A stretch of 64,000 bases of DNA. Origin: Mumia sp. Pv4-285. Its GTDB lineage: Bacteria > Actinomycetota > Actinomycetes > Propionibacteriales > Nocardioidaceae. Position 1 is the stretch's first letter. Every line of letters starts with the position of its first letter. The notes beneath the pieces are model-generated. The model ran no database searches. It saw nothing but the letters and a program-made list of their open reading frames with translations, and was not told the origin of the DNA. Both the position numbers and the translations under genes were made by a program. This document shows, piece after piece, positions 40,673 to 49,397 of the stretch. The stretch covers positions 4,340,001 through 4,404,000 of the forward strand of contig NZ_CP162023.1 in NCBI RefSeq assembly GCF_041320275.1, written 5' to 3'.

Positions 40673-42034
40673 GTGTCCACCGAAATCGTCGCGCTGGCCG
40701 CGCTCGCGCTGGTCTTCCTGATCGCGACCGTCCGCAGCATCAACATGGGCGCCCTCGCGCTCGTGGCTGCCTTCATCGTGGGCCTCAGCGTCTTCGGTGA
40801 CGACACGGACGCGATCATCGCCGGCTTCCCGGGAGACCTCTTCGTCATCCTCGTCGGCGTCACCTACCTCTTCGCACTGGCGAAGAACAACGGCACCGTC
40901 GACTGGATCGTCCATGGCGCGGTCCGCGCCGTACGAGGCCGCGTCGCCCTCGTCCCGTGGGCGATGTTCTTCGTCTGCGCGGTCGTCACCGGCATCGGCG
41001 CCGTCAGCCCCGCCGCGGTCGCGATCGTGGCGCCCGTGGCGATGGGCTTCGCGCACCGCTACCGCATCAACTCCGTGATGATGGGGATGATGGTCGTGCA
41101 GGGCGCGACCGGCGGCAGCTTCTCGCCGATCGGCATCTTCGGCAGCATCACGAACGGCGTCGTCGACTCCAACGACATCGAGGGCAGCGCGACGTTCCTC
41201 TTCCTCTCGGCGATGATCGCCGCCACCCTCGTCGCCACGATCACGTACTTCGTCTTCGGAGGACGCGAGCTGATCCAGCGCGGCAAGGACGAGCGAGCGC
41301 TCGCCGAGATCGGCGCCACCGCCGATGCCGCGAGCAGCGCAGCGACCCGCGGCACCGTCGCGGGCACGCCCGGCTCCGTCGTGGAGCGCGGACTCCACCA
41401 CACCGATGCCGCCTCAGACGAGGTCGACGACGACACCCGCCTCAACCTCGAGCGCTCGACCACCCTCCTCGGCCTGGTCGCGCTGATCGTCGGCGCACTC
41501 GCCTTCGACCTCGACGTCGGGTTCACCGCCCTGACCGTCGCCGTGGTGCTCACGCTGCTCTTCCCGCCGTCGGCTCGCGGCGCGGTCGAGAAGATCAGCT
41601 GGGGCACGATCCTGCTGGTCGGCGGCATCGTCACGTACGTCAACCTCCTCCAGAACCACGGTGTCGTCACCTGGCTCGGCGACCGCGTCGCCGATGTCGG
41701 CGCACCGCTGCTCGCGGCCCTGCTGATCTGCTTCATCGGCGCCGTCGTCTCGGCGTTCGCGTCGACCACCGGCATCATCGGAGCGCTGATCCCGCTGGCC
41801 GTCCCGTTCCTGCTCACCGACCAGGTCAGCCCGATCGGGCTGATCGCCGCGCTCGCGATCTCCAGCTCGGTGGTCGACTGCAGCCCGTTCTCGACCAACG
41901 GCGCGCTGATCGTCGCGAACTCGGACGAGAGCGAGCGCGAGATGGTCTTCAAGCGCCTCATGCAGTGGGGCATGTCCATCGTCGTGGTCGCCCCGATCGT
42001 CACCTGGGCGATCCTGGTCCTGCCGAGCGCGTGA
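40673..42034 (+). CDS. matC: MatC-type dicarboxylate (malonate) carrier, SLC13-like
   Basis: A 453-residue membrane protein with 10-12 helices. The N-terminal half fits the MatC_N family (SINMGALALVAAFIVGLSVFG; PGDLFVILVGVTYLFALAKNNGTVDW; GAVSPAAVAIVAPVAMGFAHRY; GATGGSFSPIGIFG). The C-terminal half repeats the fold with GALIPLAVPFLLTD and SSVVDCSPFSTNGALIVAN. A hydrophilic loop of about 60 residues separates the halves. MatC imports malonate in rhizobia. Position after a GntR gene and before a CoA-transferase supports malonate or a similar diacid here. The GTG start of the next gene overlaps its stop. Confidence 0.85.
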   Translation: MSTEIVALAALALVFLIATVRSINMGALALVAAFIVGLSVFGDDTDAIIAGFPGDLFVILVGVTYLFALAKNNGTVDWIVHGAVRAVRGRVALVPWAMFFVCAVVTGIGAVSPAAVAIVAPVAMGFAHRYRINSVMMGMMVVQGATGGSFSPIGIFGSITNGVVDSNDIEGSATFLFLSAMIAATLVATITYFVFGGRELIQRGKDERALAEIGATADAASSAATRGTVAGTPGSVVERGLHHTDAASDEVDDDTRLNLERSTTLLGLVALIVGALAFDLDVGFTALTVAVVLTLLFPPSARGAVEKISWGTILLVGGIVTYVNLLQNHGVVTWLGDRVADVGAPLLAALLICFIGAVVSAFASTTGIIGALIPLAVPFLLTDQVSPIGLIAALAISSSVVDCSPFSTNGALIVANSDESEREMVFKRLMQWGMSIVVVAPIVTWAILVLPSA

Positions 42035-42837
42035 CCGACCACGAGCACACCCGCGGGGCGGGCGGCGACCACGCCGCCCGCCTCCGGGCGTCCTTCACCG
42101 CTCAAGCGGCGACCTTCGAGGAGCCGTCGCTGAACGCGGCGTTCACGGCAGGTCTCGCCTGGCTCGTGGAGGCCGCAGCACCGGAACCGTCCGACCGTTG
42201 CCTCGACCTCGCTGCGGGGACGGGACTCGTCGGCCGTGCCCTCGCTCCGCACGTCGCTCACGTGACCTGTATCGACACCACTCCGGCCATGGTCGAGCGC
42301 GGTCGTGCCGCTGCTGCGACTGCCGGACTGACCAACGTCGAGTTCGTCCTCGCTGACGCCGTGGACGCGACCGTCCCGGCGGGCAGCATCGACGTCGCCG
42401 TCACCCGGTTCTCGCTGCACCACGTGCCGGACCCTCGGGGCCTCCTCCGCGCGATGCTCGCGGCCTGCCGTCCGGGAGGCCGCCTCGTGGTCCACGACCT
42501 CGCCTCCTCCGCAGACCCGGCGATCGCCGCGCGCCAGGACGCGATCGAGACCTGGCGCGACGACTCCCACCTGCGAGCGCCCGTCCTCGGCGAGGTCGCC
42601 GAGCTCCTCCGCGGCCTCGGAGCCGCGGTCGACCGCACCGACCAGCGCTCGTACACCCGCCCGCTCGAGCCGTGGCTCGCCCAGTCCCTCACCTCCTCCG
42701 AGCGCGCCGACCGCGTCCGCAGCGCGTTCGCCGAAGAGCTCGCCGGCGGTGTCCCGACCGGCTTCGGCCCCGAGCAGCGCGACGATGGAGTCTGGTTCAC
42801 CCAGACCTGGGAGCTCACCGCCGCCCACCGTCCCTGA
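42031..42837 (+). CDS. Class I SAM-dependent methyltransferase (UbiE-like)
   Basis: A 268-residue methyltransferase: motif I LDLAAGTGLVGRAL, motif II IDTTPAMVE, LADAVDATVPAGSIDVAVTRFSLHHVPDP and PGGRLVVHDLASS. The methyl acceptor is unknown; it resembles UbiE/Methyltransf_11 proteins. GTG start overlaps the matC stop (GTGA). Its presence inside a transporter/CoA-transferase operon is unexplained; detoxification or modification of an acid intermediate is possible but speculative. Confidence 0.87.
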   Translation: MTDHEHTRGAGGDHAARLRASFTAQAATFEEPSLNAAFTAGLAWLVEAAAPEPSDRCLDLAAGTGLVGRALAPHVAHVTCIDTTPAMVERGRAAAATAGLTNVEFVLADAVDATVPAGSIDVAVTRFSLHHVPDPRGLLRAMLAACRPGGRLVVHDLASSADPAIAARQDAIETWRDDSHLRAPVLGEVAELLRGLGAAVDRTDQRSYTRPLEPWLAQSLTSSERADRVRSAFAEELAGGVPTGFGPEQRDDGVWFTQTWELTAAHRP

Positions 42838-42900
42838 CCGACCTCGCCGCCAGCGCCGTACCGACCGCCAGACTCGTCCACCGATCAGCAGGAGCACCGC

Positions 42901-44070
42901 ATGCTGTCCGACATCGTCGTCCTCGACCTCACCCGTGCCCTCGCCGGCCCGCACGCCGCGATGATGCTCGGCGACCTCGGCGCCCGCGTCATTAAGGTCG
43001 AGTCACCGACCGGTGACGACACCCGCGGCTGGGGTCCCCCGTTCGTCGGCGAGCCCGGCGACGAGGAGTCCACCTACTTCCTGTCCTGCAACCGCAACAA
43101 GGAGTCGGTGACCGCCGACCTCAAGAGCGACGACGGCAGGGCGCTCCTGACGCGCCTCGTACGCCAGGCCGACGTGCTGCTGGAGAACTTCCGGCCGGGC
43201 GTCCTCAGCCGGCTCGGCTTCTCGGAGGAGCGCCTGCACCAGCTCAACCCCCGCCTGGTGATCTGCTCGATCACCGGGTTCGGGCACGACGGGCCCGAGG
43301 GCGGGCGCGCCGGGTACGACCAGATCGCCCAGGGCGAGGCCGGGCTGATGAGCCTGACCGGCCCGTCGCCCGACGAGCCGACCAAGGTCGGCGTCCCGAT
43401 CGGCGACCTGCTGGCCGGGATGAACGCCGCGTACGGCGTGGTCGCGGCGCTGCACGAGCGCAACACCACAGGTCGTGGACGCGTCGTCCGCACCAGCCTG
43501 CTCGCCAGCATCGTCGGGGTCCACGCGTTCCAGGGCACCCGGTGGACGGTCGCCGGCGAGGTCCCCCGAGGGATGGGCAACCACCACCCGTCGATCGCCC
43601 CGTACGGCCTGTTCCGCACCGCCGACTCGCCCGTGCAGATCGCTGTCGGCAGCGAGGGCCTCTGGGCCCGCTTCGCCCCGCTGATCGGGCTCGACGCCGG
43701 CGCCGCGCCGTACGCGACGAACCCCGAACGCGTGCGCCGCCGCGACGAGCTGATCGCCCTGATCGAGGCACGGTTCGCCGACGAAGGTGCCGAGGTGTGG
43801 CTCGCCCGGCTCGCCGACGCCGGCATCCCCGCCGGCAAGGTCCGCACCCTCGACGACGTCTACACCTGGGACCAGACCCGCTCGCAAGGTCTGCTCATCG
43901 ACGTCGAGCACGAGAGCCTCGGCACCGTCCAGCTCCCCGGGCCGGCGTTGCGCCTCGACGACCACCCCTACGCCGGGGCGCGCGAGACCCACCTCGCGCC
44001 CCCGCGGCTCGGACAGCACAACGCCTCCGTCGCCGCGTGGCTCGACGCGTGCGAGACGGACGAGGCATGA
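42901..44070 (+). CDS. CaiB/BaiF class III CoA-transferase
   Basis: A 389-residue class III CoA-transferase. VLDLTRALAGPHAAMMLGDLGARVIKVESPTGDD is the nucleotide-loop start, LLENFRPGVLSRLGF the usual second motif, RAGYDQIAQGEAGLMSLTG the substrate loop, and the catalytic Asp is in VGVPIGDLLAGMNA (near residue 170, as in formyl-CoA transferase). The reaction passes CoA between carboxylic acids via a glutaryl/aspartyl-type anhydride. With matC upstream and the carboxyltransferase downstream (ATGA overlap), activation of the imported diacid is the likely job. Confidence 0.9.
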   Translation: MLSDIVVLDLTRALAGPHAAMMLGDLGARVIKVESPTGDDTRGWGPPFVGEPGDEESTYFLSCNRNKESVTADLKSDDGRALLTRLVRQADVLLENFRPGVLSRLGFSEERLHQLNPRLVICSITGFGHDGPEGGRAGYDQIAQGEAGLMSLTGPSPDEPTKVGVPIGDLLAGMNAAYGVVAALHERNTTGRGRVVRTSLLASIVGVHAFQGTRWTVAGEVPRGMGNHHPSIAPYGLFRTADSPVQIAVGSEGLWARFAPLIGLDAGAAPYATNPERVRRRDELIALIEARFADEGAEVWLARLADAGIPAGKVRTLDDVYTWDQTRSQGLLIDVEHESLGTVQLPGPALRLDDHPYAGARETHLAPPRLGQHNASVAAWLDACETDEA

Positions 44071-45578
44071 GCACGCGGCTCGGCGCCCAGGAGCTGATCG
44101 ACCTGGTCCTCGACGACGGGTCGTTCCGGTCCTGGGATGCGCCGGTGATCCGCGGCGCGGTCGACGCGTCGTACGCCGCCGACCTCGCCCGCGCCGAGGA
44201 GCGCGCCGACACCGACGAGGCCGTACTGACGGGCGAAGGGACGATCCGCGGTCGCCGGGTCGCCGTCCTCGTCGGGGAGTTCCGGTTCCTCGCCGGGTCG
44301 ATCGGCGTCGACGCGGCGGAGCGACTCACGGTCGCGGTCGAGCGCGCCACCGCCGAGGGACTCCCCCTGCTCGCCGCACCGGTCTCGGGCGGCACGCGGA
44401 TGCAGGAAGGGACGCCCGCGTTCGTCCGGATGGTCCAGATCACGGCGGCGATCTGCGCGCACAAGGACGCCGGTCTCCCGTATCTCGTCTACCTGCGCAA
44501 CCCCACCACCGGCGGCGTGATGGCGTCGTGGGGCTCACTCGGACACATCACGGTCGCCGAGCCCGGGGCGCTGCTGGGGTTCCTGGGGCCGCGCGTGTAC
44601 GAGGCGCTGTACGGCGAGGCGTTCCCGGAGGGCGTGCAGACGGCGGAGAACCTTTACGCCCACGGGATCGTCGACGCCGTGCTCCCGCCGGAGGACCTGG
44701 CCGACATCGTGGACCGGGCGCTGCGCGTGCTGCAGACGCCTCGGCCGACCGCCGGACAGGCCTCGTCGGAGGCCACCACGACCGGGCCGGACCCCGCGCC
44801 GCCGACCGACGCGTGGGAGGCCGTGCTCGCGTCGCGGCGCGAGGAGCGTCCCGGCGTACGCGCGCTGCTGCGGCACGGCGCCGCCGACGTCGTCCCGCTC
44901 AACGGCACCGGGCAGGGCGAGGCGGGGCACGGACTCGTCCTCGCCCTGGTGCGCTTCGGCGAGGCGCCGGCGGTGCTGCTCGGTCAGGACCGGCGCGAGC
45001 AGACGACCGTACGCCCCCTCGGCCCGGACGCCCTCCGCGAGGCGCGCCGCGGGATGCGGCTCGCCGCCGAGCTCGGTCTGCCGCTGGTCAGCGTGATCGA
45101 CACCCCGGGTGCGGCGCTGTCGGTCGATGCCGAGCAGGGCGGGCTCGCCGGTGAGATCGCGCGTTCGCTCGCCGACATGGTGACGCTCCCCGTGCCGACG
45201 CTGACCGTGCTGCTCGGACAGGGCACCGGCGGCGGAGCGCTCGCCCTGCTTCCGGCCGACCGGGTCGTCGCCGCGCAGCACGCGTGGCTCTCCCCGCTCC
45301 CGCCGGAAGGGGCGAGCGCGATCGTGCACCGGACCCCGGACCGGGCCGCGGAGATGGCGCGCGCCCAGGGCGTGGGCGCTGCGGCGTTGTCGGAGGAGGG
45401 CGTCGTGGACCGCGTGGTCGCCGAGACGCCCGACGCCGCGGACGAACCGGAGGCGTTCTGCCGACGCGTCAGCGCCGTGGTCGAGGAGGAGCTGGCCGCG
45501 CTCTGGGCCACCGACGACGGTGCACGCCGTGCTGCGCGACGCGGGCGCTTCCGCCACGGGCTGAGCGGCACGCGCTGA
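44067..45578 (+). CDS. Fused biotin-independent carboxyltransferase (AccD-like plus AccA-like)
   Basis: A 503-residue fusion of two crotonase-fold carboxyltransferase halves. N half (about 1-230): GEFRFLAGSIGVDAAERL, SGGTRMQEGTPAF, NPTTGGVMASWGSLGHI, AccD/MdcD-like but without the AccD zinc finger. A Pro/Thr linker follows. C half (about 260-500): IDTPGAALSVDAEQGGLAGEIARSLADM and GQGTGGGALALLPADRVV, AccA/MdcE-like. No biotin carboxylase or carrier gene is nearby. The arrangement resembles the malonate decarboxylase beta-gamma core, so malonyl-CoA decarboxylation is a plausible function. Annotation as acetyl-CoA carboxylase would be misleading. Confidence 0.88.
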   Translation: MSTRLGAQELIDLVLDDGSFRSWDAPVIRGAVDASYAADLARAEERADTDEAVLTGEGTIRGRRVAVLVGEFRFLAGSIGVDAAERLTVAVERATAEGLPLLAAPVSGGTRMQEGTPAFVRMVQITAAICAHKDAGLPYLVYLRNPTTGGVMASWGSLGHITVAEPGALLGFLGPRVYEALYGEAFPEGVQTAENLYAHGIVDAVLPPEDLADIVDRALRVLQTPRPTAGQASSEATTTGPDPAPPTDAWEAVLASRREERPGVRALLRHGAADVVPLNGTGQGEAGHGLVLALVRFGEAPAVLLGQDRREQTTVRPLGPDALREARRGMRLAAELGLPLVSVIDTPGAALSVDAEQGGLAGEIARSLADMVTLPVPTLTVLLGQGTGGGALALLPADRVVAAQHAWLSPLPPEGASAIVHRTPDRAAEMARAQGVGAAALSEEGVVDRVVAETPDAADEPEAFCRRVSAVVEEELAALWATDDGARRAARRGRFRHGLSGTR

Positions 45579-45593
45579 TCGGTGGTGGCTCTT

Positions 45594-45684
45594 CCCGTTT
45601 GAGGTGCTCACACCTCAAACCTGCCGTTCCCACCTCTCGTACGGGGTGCGATGCGGCGTTGCGGGTGTTCACACCTCAAACGGG
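45594..45684. repeat. Palindromic repeat cluster between convergent genes
   Basis: GTTTGAGGTG (45597-45606) and CACCTCAAAC (45611-45620) form a 10-bp, 4-loop hairpin. CACCTCAAAC recurs at 45672-45681, so the outer CCCGTTTGAGGTG / CACCTCAAACGGG pair (45594-45606, 45672-45684) can also pair. It lies between the carboxyltransferase and USP stops and probably serves as the bidirectional terminator. Confidence 0.8.
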
Positions 45685-45710
45685 GGCGCGTAACGCGGCG
45701 GGCGGAAGGC

Positions 45711-46595
45711 CTACCGCCGAGGAAGCGTGAGCACGGGTACGGGCGCGTGGCTCATGATGCGCGGGGCGTTCGAGCCGAGGAAGATCCGCCGGACCGGCCC
45801 CTCGCGGCTCGACGTCATGACGAGCAGGTCGCCCTCGCGCCAGTGCACCTTGTCGACCGCGCCGCGCCACGAGTCGGCGACGGCGACGATCCGGTCGGTC
45901 ACCCGGACGCCGCTCCTCTCCACCAGGGTCGCGGCGCGTTCGTGGAGAGCGTCGATCCCCTCGCGCCACGCCTCGTAGACCGCGTCGTCGGCGCGACGGC
46001 CACCGCCGTCCGGGAAAGCCGGCAGACGTCGTACGCCGAAGGTCGCGAGCGCGAGCCCGACACCGGCGTGCCGCGCCAGGAACGTGGTCGCGTCGAGCGC
46101 CGAGTCGACCGCGTCGTGGGAGTCGACAGCCAGGACGAGGCGTTCGAGACGGTCCGACGGCTCCGACCAGAACGACCGGGGCGCGAGTGCGACCGGCGTC
46201 GACGCCCGGTGGAGCAGCCACGTGCTCACGTTGCCGAGCGCCACGTGTCCCATCAGCGCATCCCCTGCCGACCCGACGACGAGCATGGTCGCGTCGACGC
46301 GCTCGGCCTCGGCAGCCAGCTCGCGCGGCACCGAGCGGGCTGTACGGACCACGGCGTCGACCTGAACCTCCGGCGGCGGGATCGTACGCGCCTCGGCGAC
46401 GGCCTCGACCGCCCCCGCCTCGAGGTGGCGGCGCCAGTCGGCATCGGCTCCGGCCACCGCGGACGCCCGGCCCCACGCGTCCGCGACCACGCTGCAGATC
46501 AGGACGTCCTCGCCGGTCGACGCCGCGATCCGGCCGGCGAGGTGCACCGCTCCGGCGCCACGCCCGTCCGGCCCGATCCCGGCCACGACGGTCAC
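45711..46595 (-). CDS. Two-domain universal stress protein
   Basis: A 294-residue protein with two UspA-like domains. Domain 1 (1-140) has GSAGDALMGHVALGNVSTWLLHRASTPVALAP, fitting the G-x2-G-x9-G ATP loop; domain 2 (150-294) has the equivalent region SSREGPVRRIFLGSNAPRIMSHAPVPVLTLP, with the first glycines changed, so it may not bind ATP. The GTG at 46595 overlaps the stop of the APC permease (GTGA), indicating that stress protein and permease are co-expressed. Confidence 0.87.
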   Translation of the reverse strand: MTVVAGIGPDGRGAGAVHLAGRIAASTGEDVLICSVVADAWGRASAVAGADADWRRHLEAGAVEAVAEARTIPPPEVQVDAVVRTARSVPRELAAEAERVDATMLVVGSAGDALMGHVALGNVSTWLLHRASTPVALAPRSFWSEPSDRLERLVLAVDSHDAVDSALDATTFLARHAGVGLALATFGVRRLPAFPDGGGRRADDAVYEAWREGIDALHERAATLVERSGVRVTDRIVAVADSWRGAVDKVHWREGDLLVMTSSREGPVRRIFLGSNAPRIMSHAPVPVLTLPRR

Positions 46596-48013
46596 GGCGC
46601 GACCTCTTCGTCGCTCGCCGGGTTGCGCAGGGTGGAGCGCTTGAAGCCGTACGAGAAGTAGAACGCCAGCGCGATCGACACCCACACCAGGAACACGATC
46701 CAGGTGACCAGCGCCAGACCCGTGATGACGTAGAGGCACGCCGCGATCGAGAGCAGCGGAACCACCGGGTACAGCGGCACCTTGAACGACCGCTCGAGGT
46801 CGGGAGCACGGCGCCGGAGGATGATCACGCCCACCGCGACCACCATGAACGCGACCAGCGTGCCGATGCTCACCGTGTCCAGGAGCCACTCCAGCGGCAC
46901 GAAGCCGGCGATGAGTGCGACGACCGTCGCGACGATGATCGTGTTCGGGACCGGGGTCAGCGTCCGCGGGTTCACCCGCGCGAAGATCGGCGGGAGCATC
47001 CGGTCGCGGCCCATCGTGAAGAGGATGCGCGTCTGCCCGTACAGGACGACGAGGGTGATGCTGAAGATCGAGATGACCGCGCCCGCCGCGAGCACGGTGC
47101 TCGGCCAGGTCGATCCGGTGACGTTCTCGAGGATCTGCGCGAGGCCGGCCTGCTGCCCTTCGAAGTCCTGCCACGGCTGGGCCGCGACCGCGGTCAGCGC
47201 CACCGCGACGTACAGGGTGGAGACGATGATCAGGGACAGGATGATCGCGCGCGGCATGGTGCGCGCCGGGTCCTTCACCTCGTCGCCTGCTGTCGACACG
47301 GCGTCGAGCCCGATGTACGAGAAGAAGATCGTCGCCGACGCCGTCTGGATGCCCGCGACGCCGAACGGGGCGAAGTCCGCGAGGTTGTTGCTGTCCCAGC
47401 CGGTAGCCGCGATGGCGACGAACAGCACGAGGACGCCGACCTTGATCGCGACCATCACCGTGTTGACGGTCGCCGACTCGCTCGCGCCCCGGATCAGGAG
47501 CATGGCGCAGAGGGCGACCAGGACCATCGCCGGCAGGTTGACCACGCCTCCGGCCTCAGGGGCGTACGACAGCGCGTGCGGGATCTCCACGCCGAAGAGG
47601 TTGTCGAGGAGCTGGTTGAGGTACTCCGACCAGCCGACCGCCACCGCGGACGCGGACACGCCGTACTCCAGCAGCAGGCACGCCGCCACGATCATGGCGA
47701 CCACCTCGCCAAGAGTGGCGTAGGCGTACGAGTACGAGGACCCCGACACGGGCACGCTGCCGGCAAGCTCGGCGTAGCAGAGTGCGGTCAGCCCGGCGGT
47801 GATCGCCGCGATGACGAAGGAGACGACAACGGCTGGTCCGGCGTCGGGAACGGCGGTGGTGAGGACGAAGAAGATGCCCGTCCCGACGGTCGCCCCGACC
47901 CCGAATCCGACCAGCTGGACGAGCCCGATCGTGCGCTTGAGGCCTTCCTCGGTGTGCGGGTGCCGCCCGACCGGCATCCGCCGGAAGATCTGCGACGTGA
48001 ACGAGTCGGCCAT
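46592..48013 (-). CDS. APC-superfamily amino acid permease
   Basis: A 473-residue permease with 12 predicted helices. TIGLVQLVGFGVGATVGTGIFFVL is the TM1 helix-break motif, AITAGLTALCYAELAGSVPVSGSSYSYAYATLGE follows TM2, and FSYIGLDAVSTAGDEVKDPARTMPRAI is the cytoplasmic loop typical of cationic amino acid transporters (CAT/YfnA type). It is the first gene of the permease-USP pair. The substrate is probably an amino acid; nothing in the sequence fixes which. Confidence 0.92.
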   Translation of the reverse strand: MADSFTSQIFRRMPVGRHPHTEEGLKRTIGLVQLVGFGVGATVGTGIFFVLTTAVPDAGPAVVVSFVIAAITAGLTALCYAELAGSVPVSGSSYSYAYATLGEVVAMIVAACLLLEYGVSASAVAVGWSEYLNQLLDNLFGVEIPHALSYAPEAGGVVNLPAMVLVALCAMLLIRGASESATVNTVMVAIKVGVLVLFVAIAATGWDSNNLADFAPFGVAGIQTASATIFFSYIGLDAVSTAGDEVKDPARTMPRAIILSLIIVSTLYVAVALTAVAAQPWQDFEGQQAGLAQILENVTGSTWPSTVLAAGAVISIFSITLVVLYGQTRILFTMGRDRMLPPIFARVNPRTLTPVPNTIIVATVVALIAGFVPLEWLLDTVSIGTLVAFMVVAVGVIILRRRAPDLERSFKVPLYPVVPLLSIAACLYVITGLALVTWIVFLVWVSIALAFYFSYGFKRSTLRNPASDEEVAP

Positions 48014-48077
48014 GACCGATCAAACGCACGCCCTCGACGTGTCCGCAAGCCGGAGTCGTCCGACCGGGCCGGCCGAC

Positions 48078-49397
48078 TCAGCGCGCAGCACCCTCCAGGG
48101 TGCGCGCGATCGCGTCGAATCCGCGGGACCTGGCGTGGTCGAGCGCGGTGCGCCCTTCCTTGTCGGTGATCGCGGTGTCGACGCCCTCGTCGACGAGGAT
48201 CCGGACGATCTGCTGGTACGGCCGGGACCCGTCGCCGAGGATCACTGCCTCGAGCAGCGCCGTCCAGCCGAGGTCGTTGACGTGGTCGAGGTCGACCCCG
48301 GTCTGCGCGACGCGGCGCACGTAGTCGACGTGCCCCCGCTCCGACGCGGGGATCGGCGAGAGGCCGCCGAACCGGTTCTTGATCGCAAGGTCCGGCCTGG
48401 CCGGCAGCAGGATCTCCAGCATGTCGACGCTTCCCGTCACGCCGGTCACGAGCCACGGGGTGTCGTGGCGGTGGTCGAGCGCATCGGGGTCGGCGCCGAG
48501 GTTCACGAGCAGGCGCGCCACGGCGGTGCGGTCGTTCGCGCTGGCGAGGAGAAGCGGTGTCTGCTGCAGCTCGTTGCGGGTCTCGAGACCGGCGCCGGCC
48601 CGCAGCGCGAGAGCGGCCGCGTCGGCGTCGCCCCGCTCCGCCGCCCGCAGCAGGCGGCCGTTCGCCTGGGCCCGCGGGATGCGCTCGGCGTCGGCTGCCC
48701 GCCGCAGGAGCTCGGCCTGCGCGTCAAGGCCGCGGCTGCGCGCGTGCTGTACGGGCGAGACCCCGTCGCGGCGGGACGGCACCGTGACGTCGGCGCCTGC
48801 CGCGACCAGCACCCGCGTCGTGTCGACGTAGTCCCTCGCCCGCTCCGCCTTGGCGAACACGAGCGCCTCGTGCAGCGCCACCCAGCCGAGGTTGTTGACG
48901 TGGTCCAGGGCGACGCCGGCCTGGACCAGACGACCGACGATGTCGGCGTGACCTCGCTCGGCCGCACGGATCAGGCCGGTGCCGTCGAACGAGTCGAGGC
49001 TCTTCACGTCCGCGCCGTGGGCCAGCGTGAGCTCGAGCAGGCGGAGGTAGCCCTCGCTGGTCGACACCAGGTACGGGCTCTGGACCGTGTCGTCCTTGGC
49101 GTTGACGTCCGCGCCCGCGTCGATGAGGCGGCGCGCGGTCGCGACGTCGTTCTTCCACGCTGCGGCGAGGAGACGGGAGTCGAGCTCGTCCTGGGAGAGG
49201 TTCACGTACGGGTCCTTCGCGGAGGGAGCCGTGGTCGGGCTCGCAGGGGTCGACGGGCTGGTGGACGGGCTGGGGGACGGTACGGCGCTGGTCGCCGCCG
49301 AGCCGGCCGGCTCTCGGCCGGCGCGGGGTTCCGTCCCGGTGCACCCGGCCAGCACGACGACGAGTGCGGCGACGACGGCCGCGACGGGACGGGTCAT
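48078..49397 (-). CDS. Ankyrin-repeat lipoprotein
   Basis: A 439-residue lipoprotein with lipobox VLAGC (about 15-19), a Ser/Thr/Pro linker to about residue 60, then ankyrin repeats to the end (ARRLIDAGADVNAKDD; ARLLVNLGADPDALDHRHDTPWLV; LDHARSRGFDAIARTLE). The array is internally duplicated: LDHVNNLGWVALHEALVFAKAE in the first half matches LDHVNDLGWTALLEAVILGDGS in the second. An extracytoplasmic protein-binding scaffold is expected. Its ATG overlaps the stop of the GntR gene (ATGA). Confidence 0.88.
   Translation of the reverse strand: MTRPVAAVVAALVVVLAGCTGTEPRAGREPAGSAATSAVPSPSPSTSPSTPASPTTAPSAKDPYVNLSQDELDSRLLAAAWKNDVATARRLIDAGADVNAKDDTVQSPYLVSTSEGYLRLLELTLAHGADVKSLDSFDGTGLIRAAERGHADIVGRLVQAGVALDHVNNLGWVALHEALVFAKAERARDYVDTTRVLVAAGADVTVPSRRDGVSPVQHARSRGLDAQAELLRRAADAERIPRAQANGRLLRAAERGDADAAALALRAGAGLETRNELQQTPLLLASANDRTAVARLLVNLGADPDALDHRHDTPWLVTGVTGSVDMLEILLPARPDLAIKNRFGGLSPIPASERGHVDYVRRVAQTGVDLDHVNDLGWTALLEAVILGDGSRPYQQIVRILVDEGVDTAITDKEGRTALDHARSRGFDAIARTLEGAAR

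Noticed and set aside
44067-45578. Acetyl-CoA carboxylase for fatty acid synthesis
   Set aside because: No zinc finger, no biotin partner, fused halves and a MatC/CoA-transferase operon argue against a housekeeping carboxylase.
46187-48169. 660-codon plus-strand frame opposite the APC permease
   Set aside because: Arg/His/Asp-rich shadow; the minus frame encodes conserved permease motifs.
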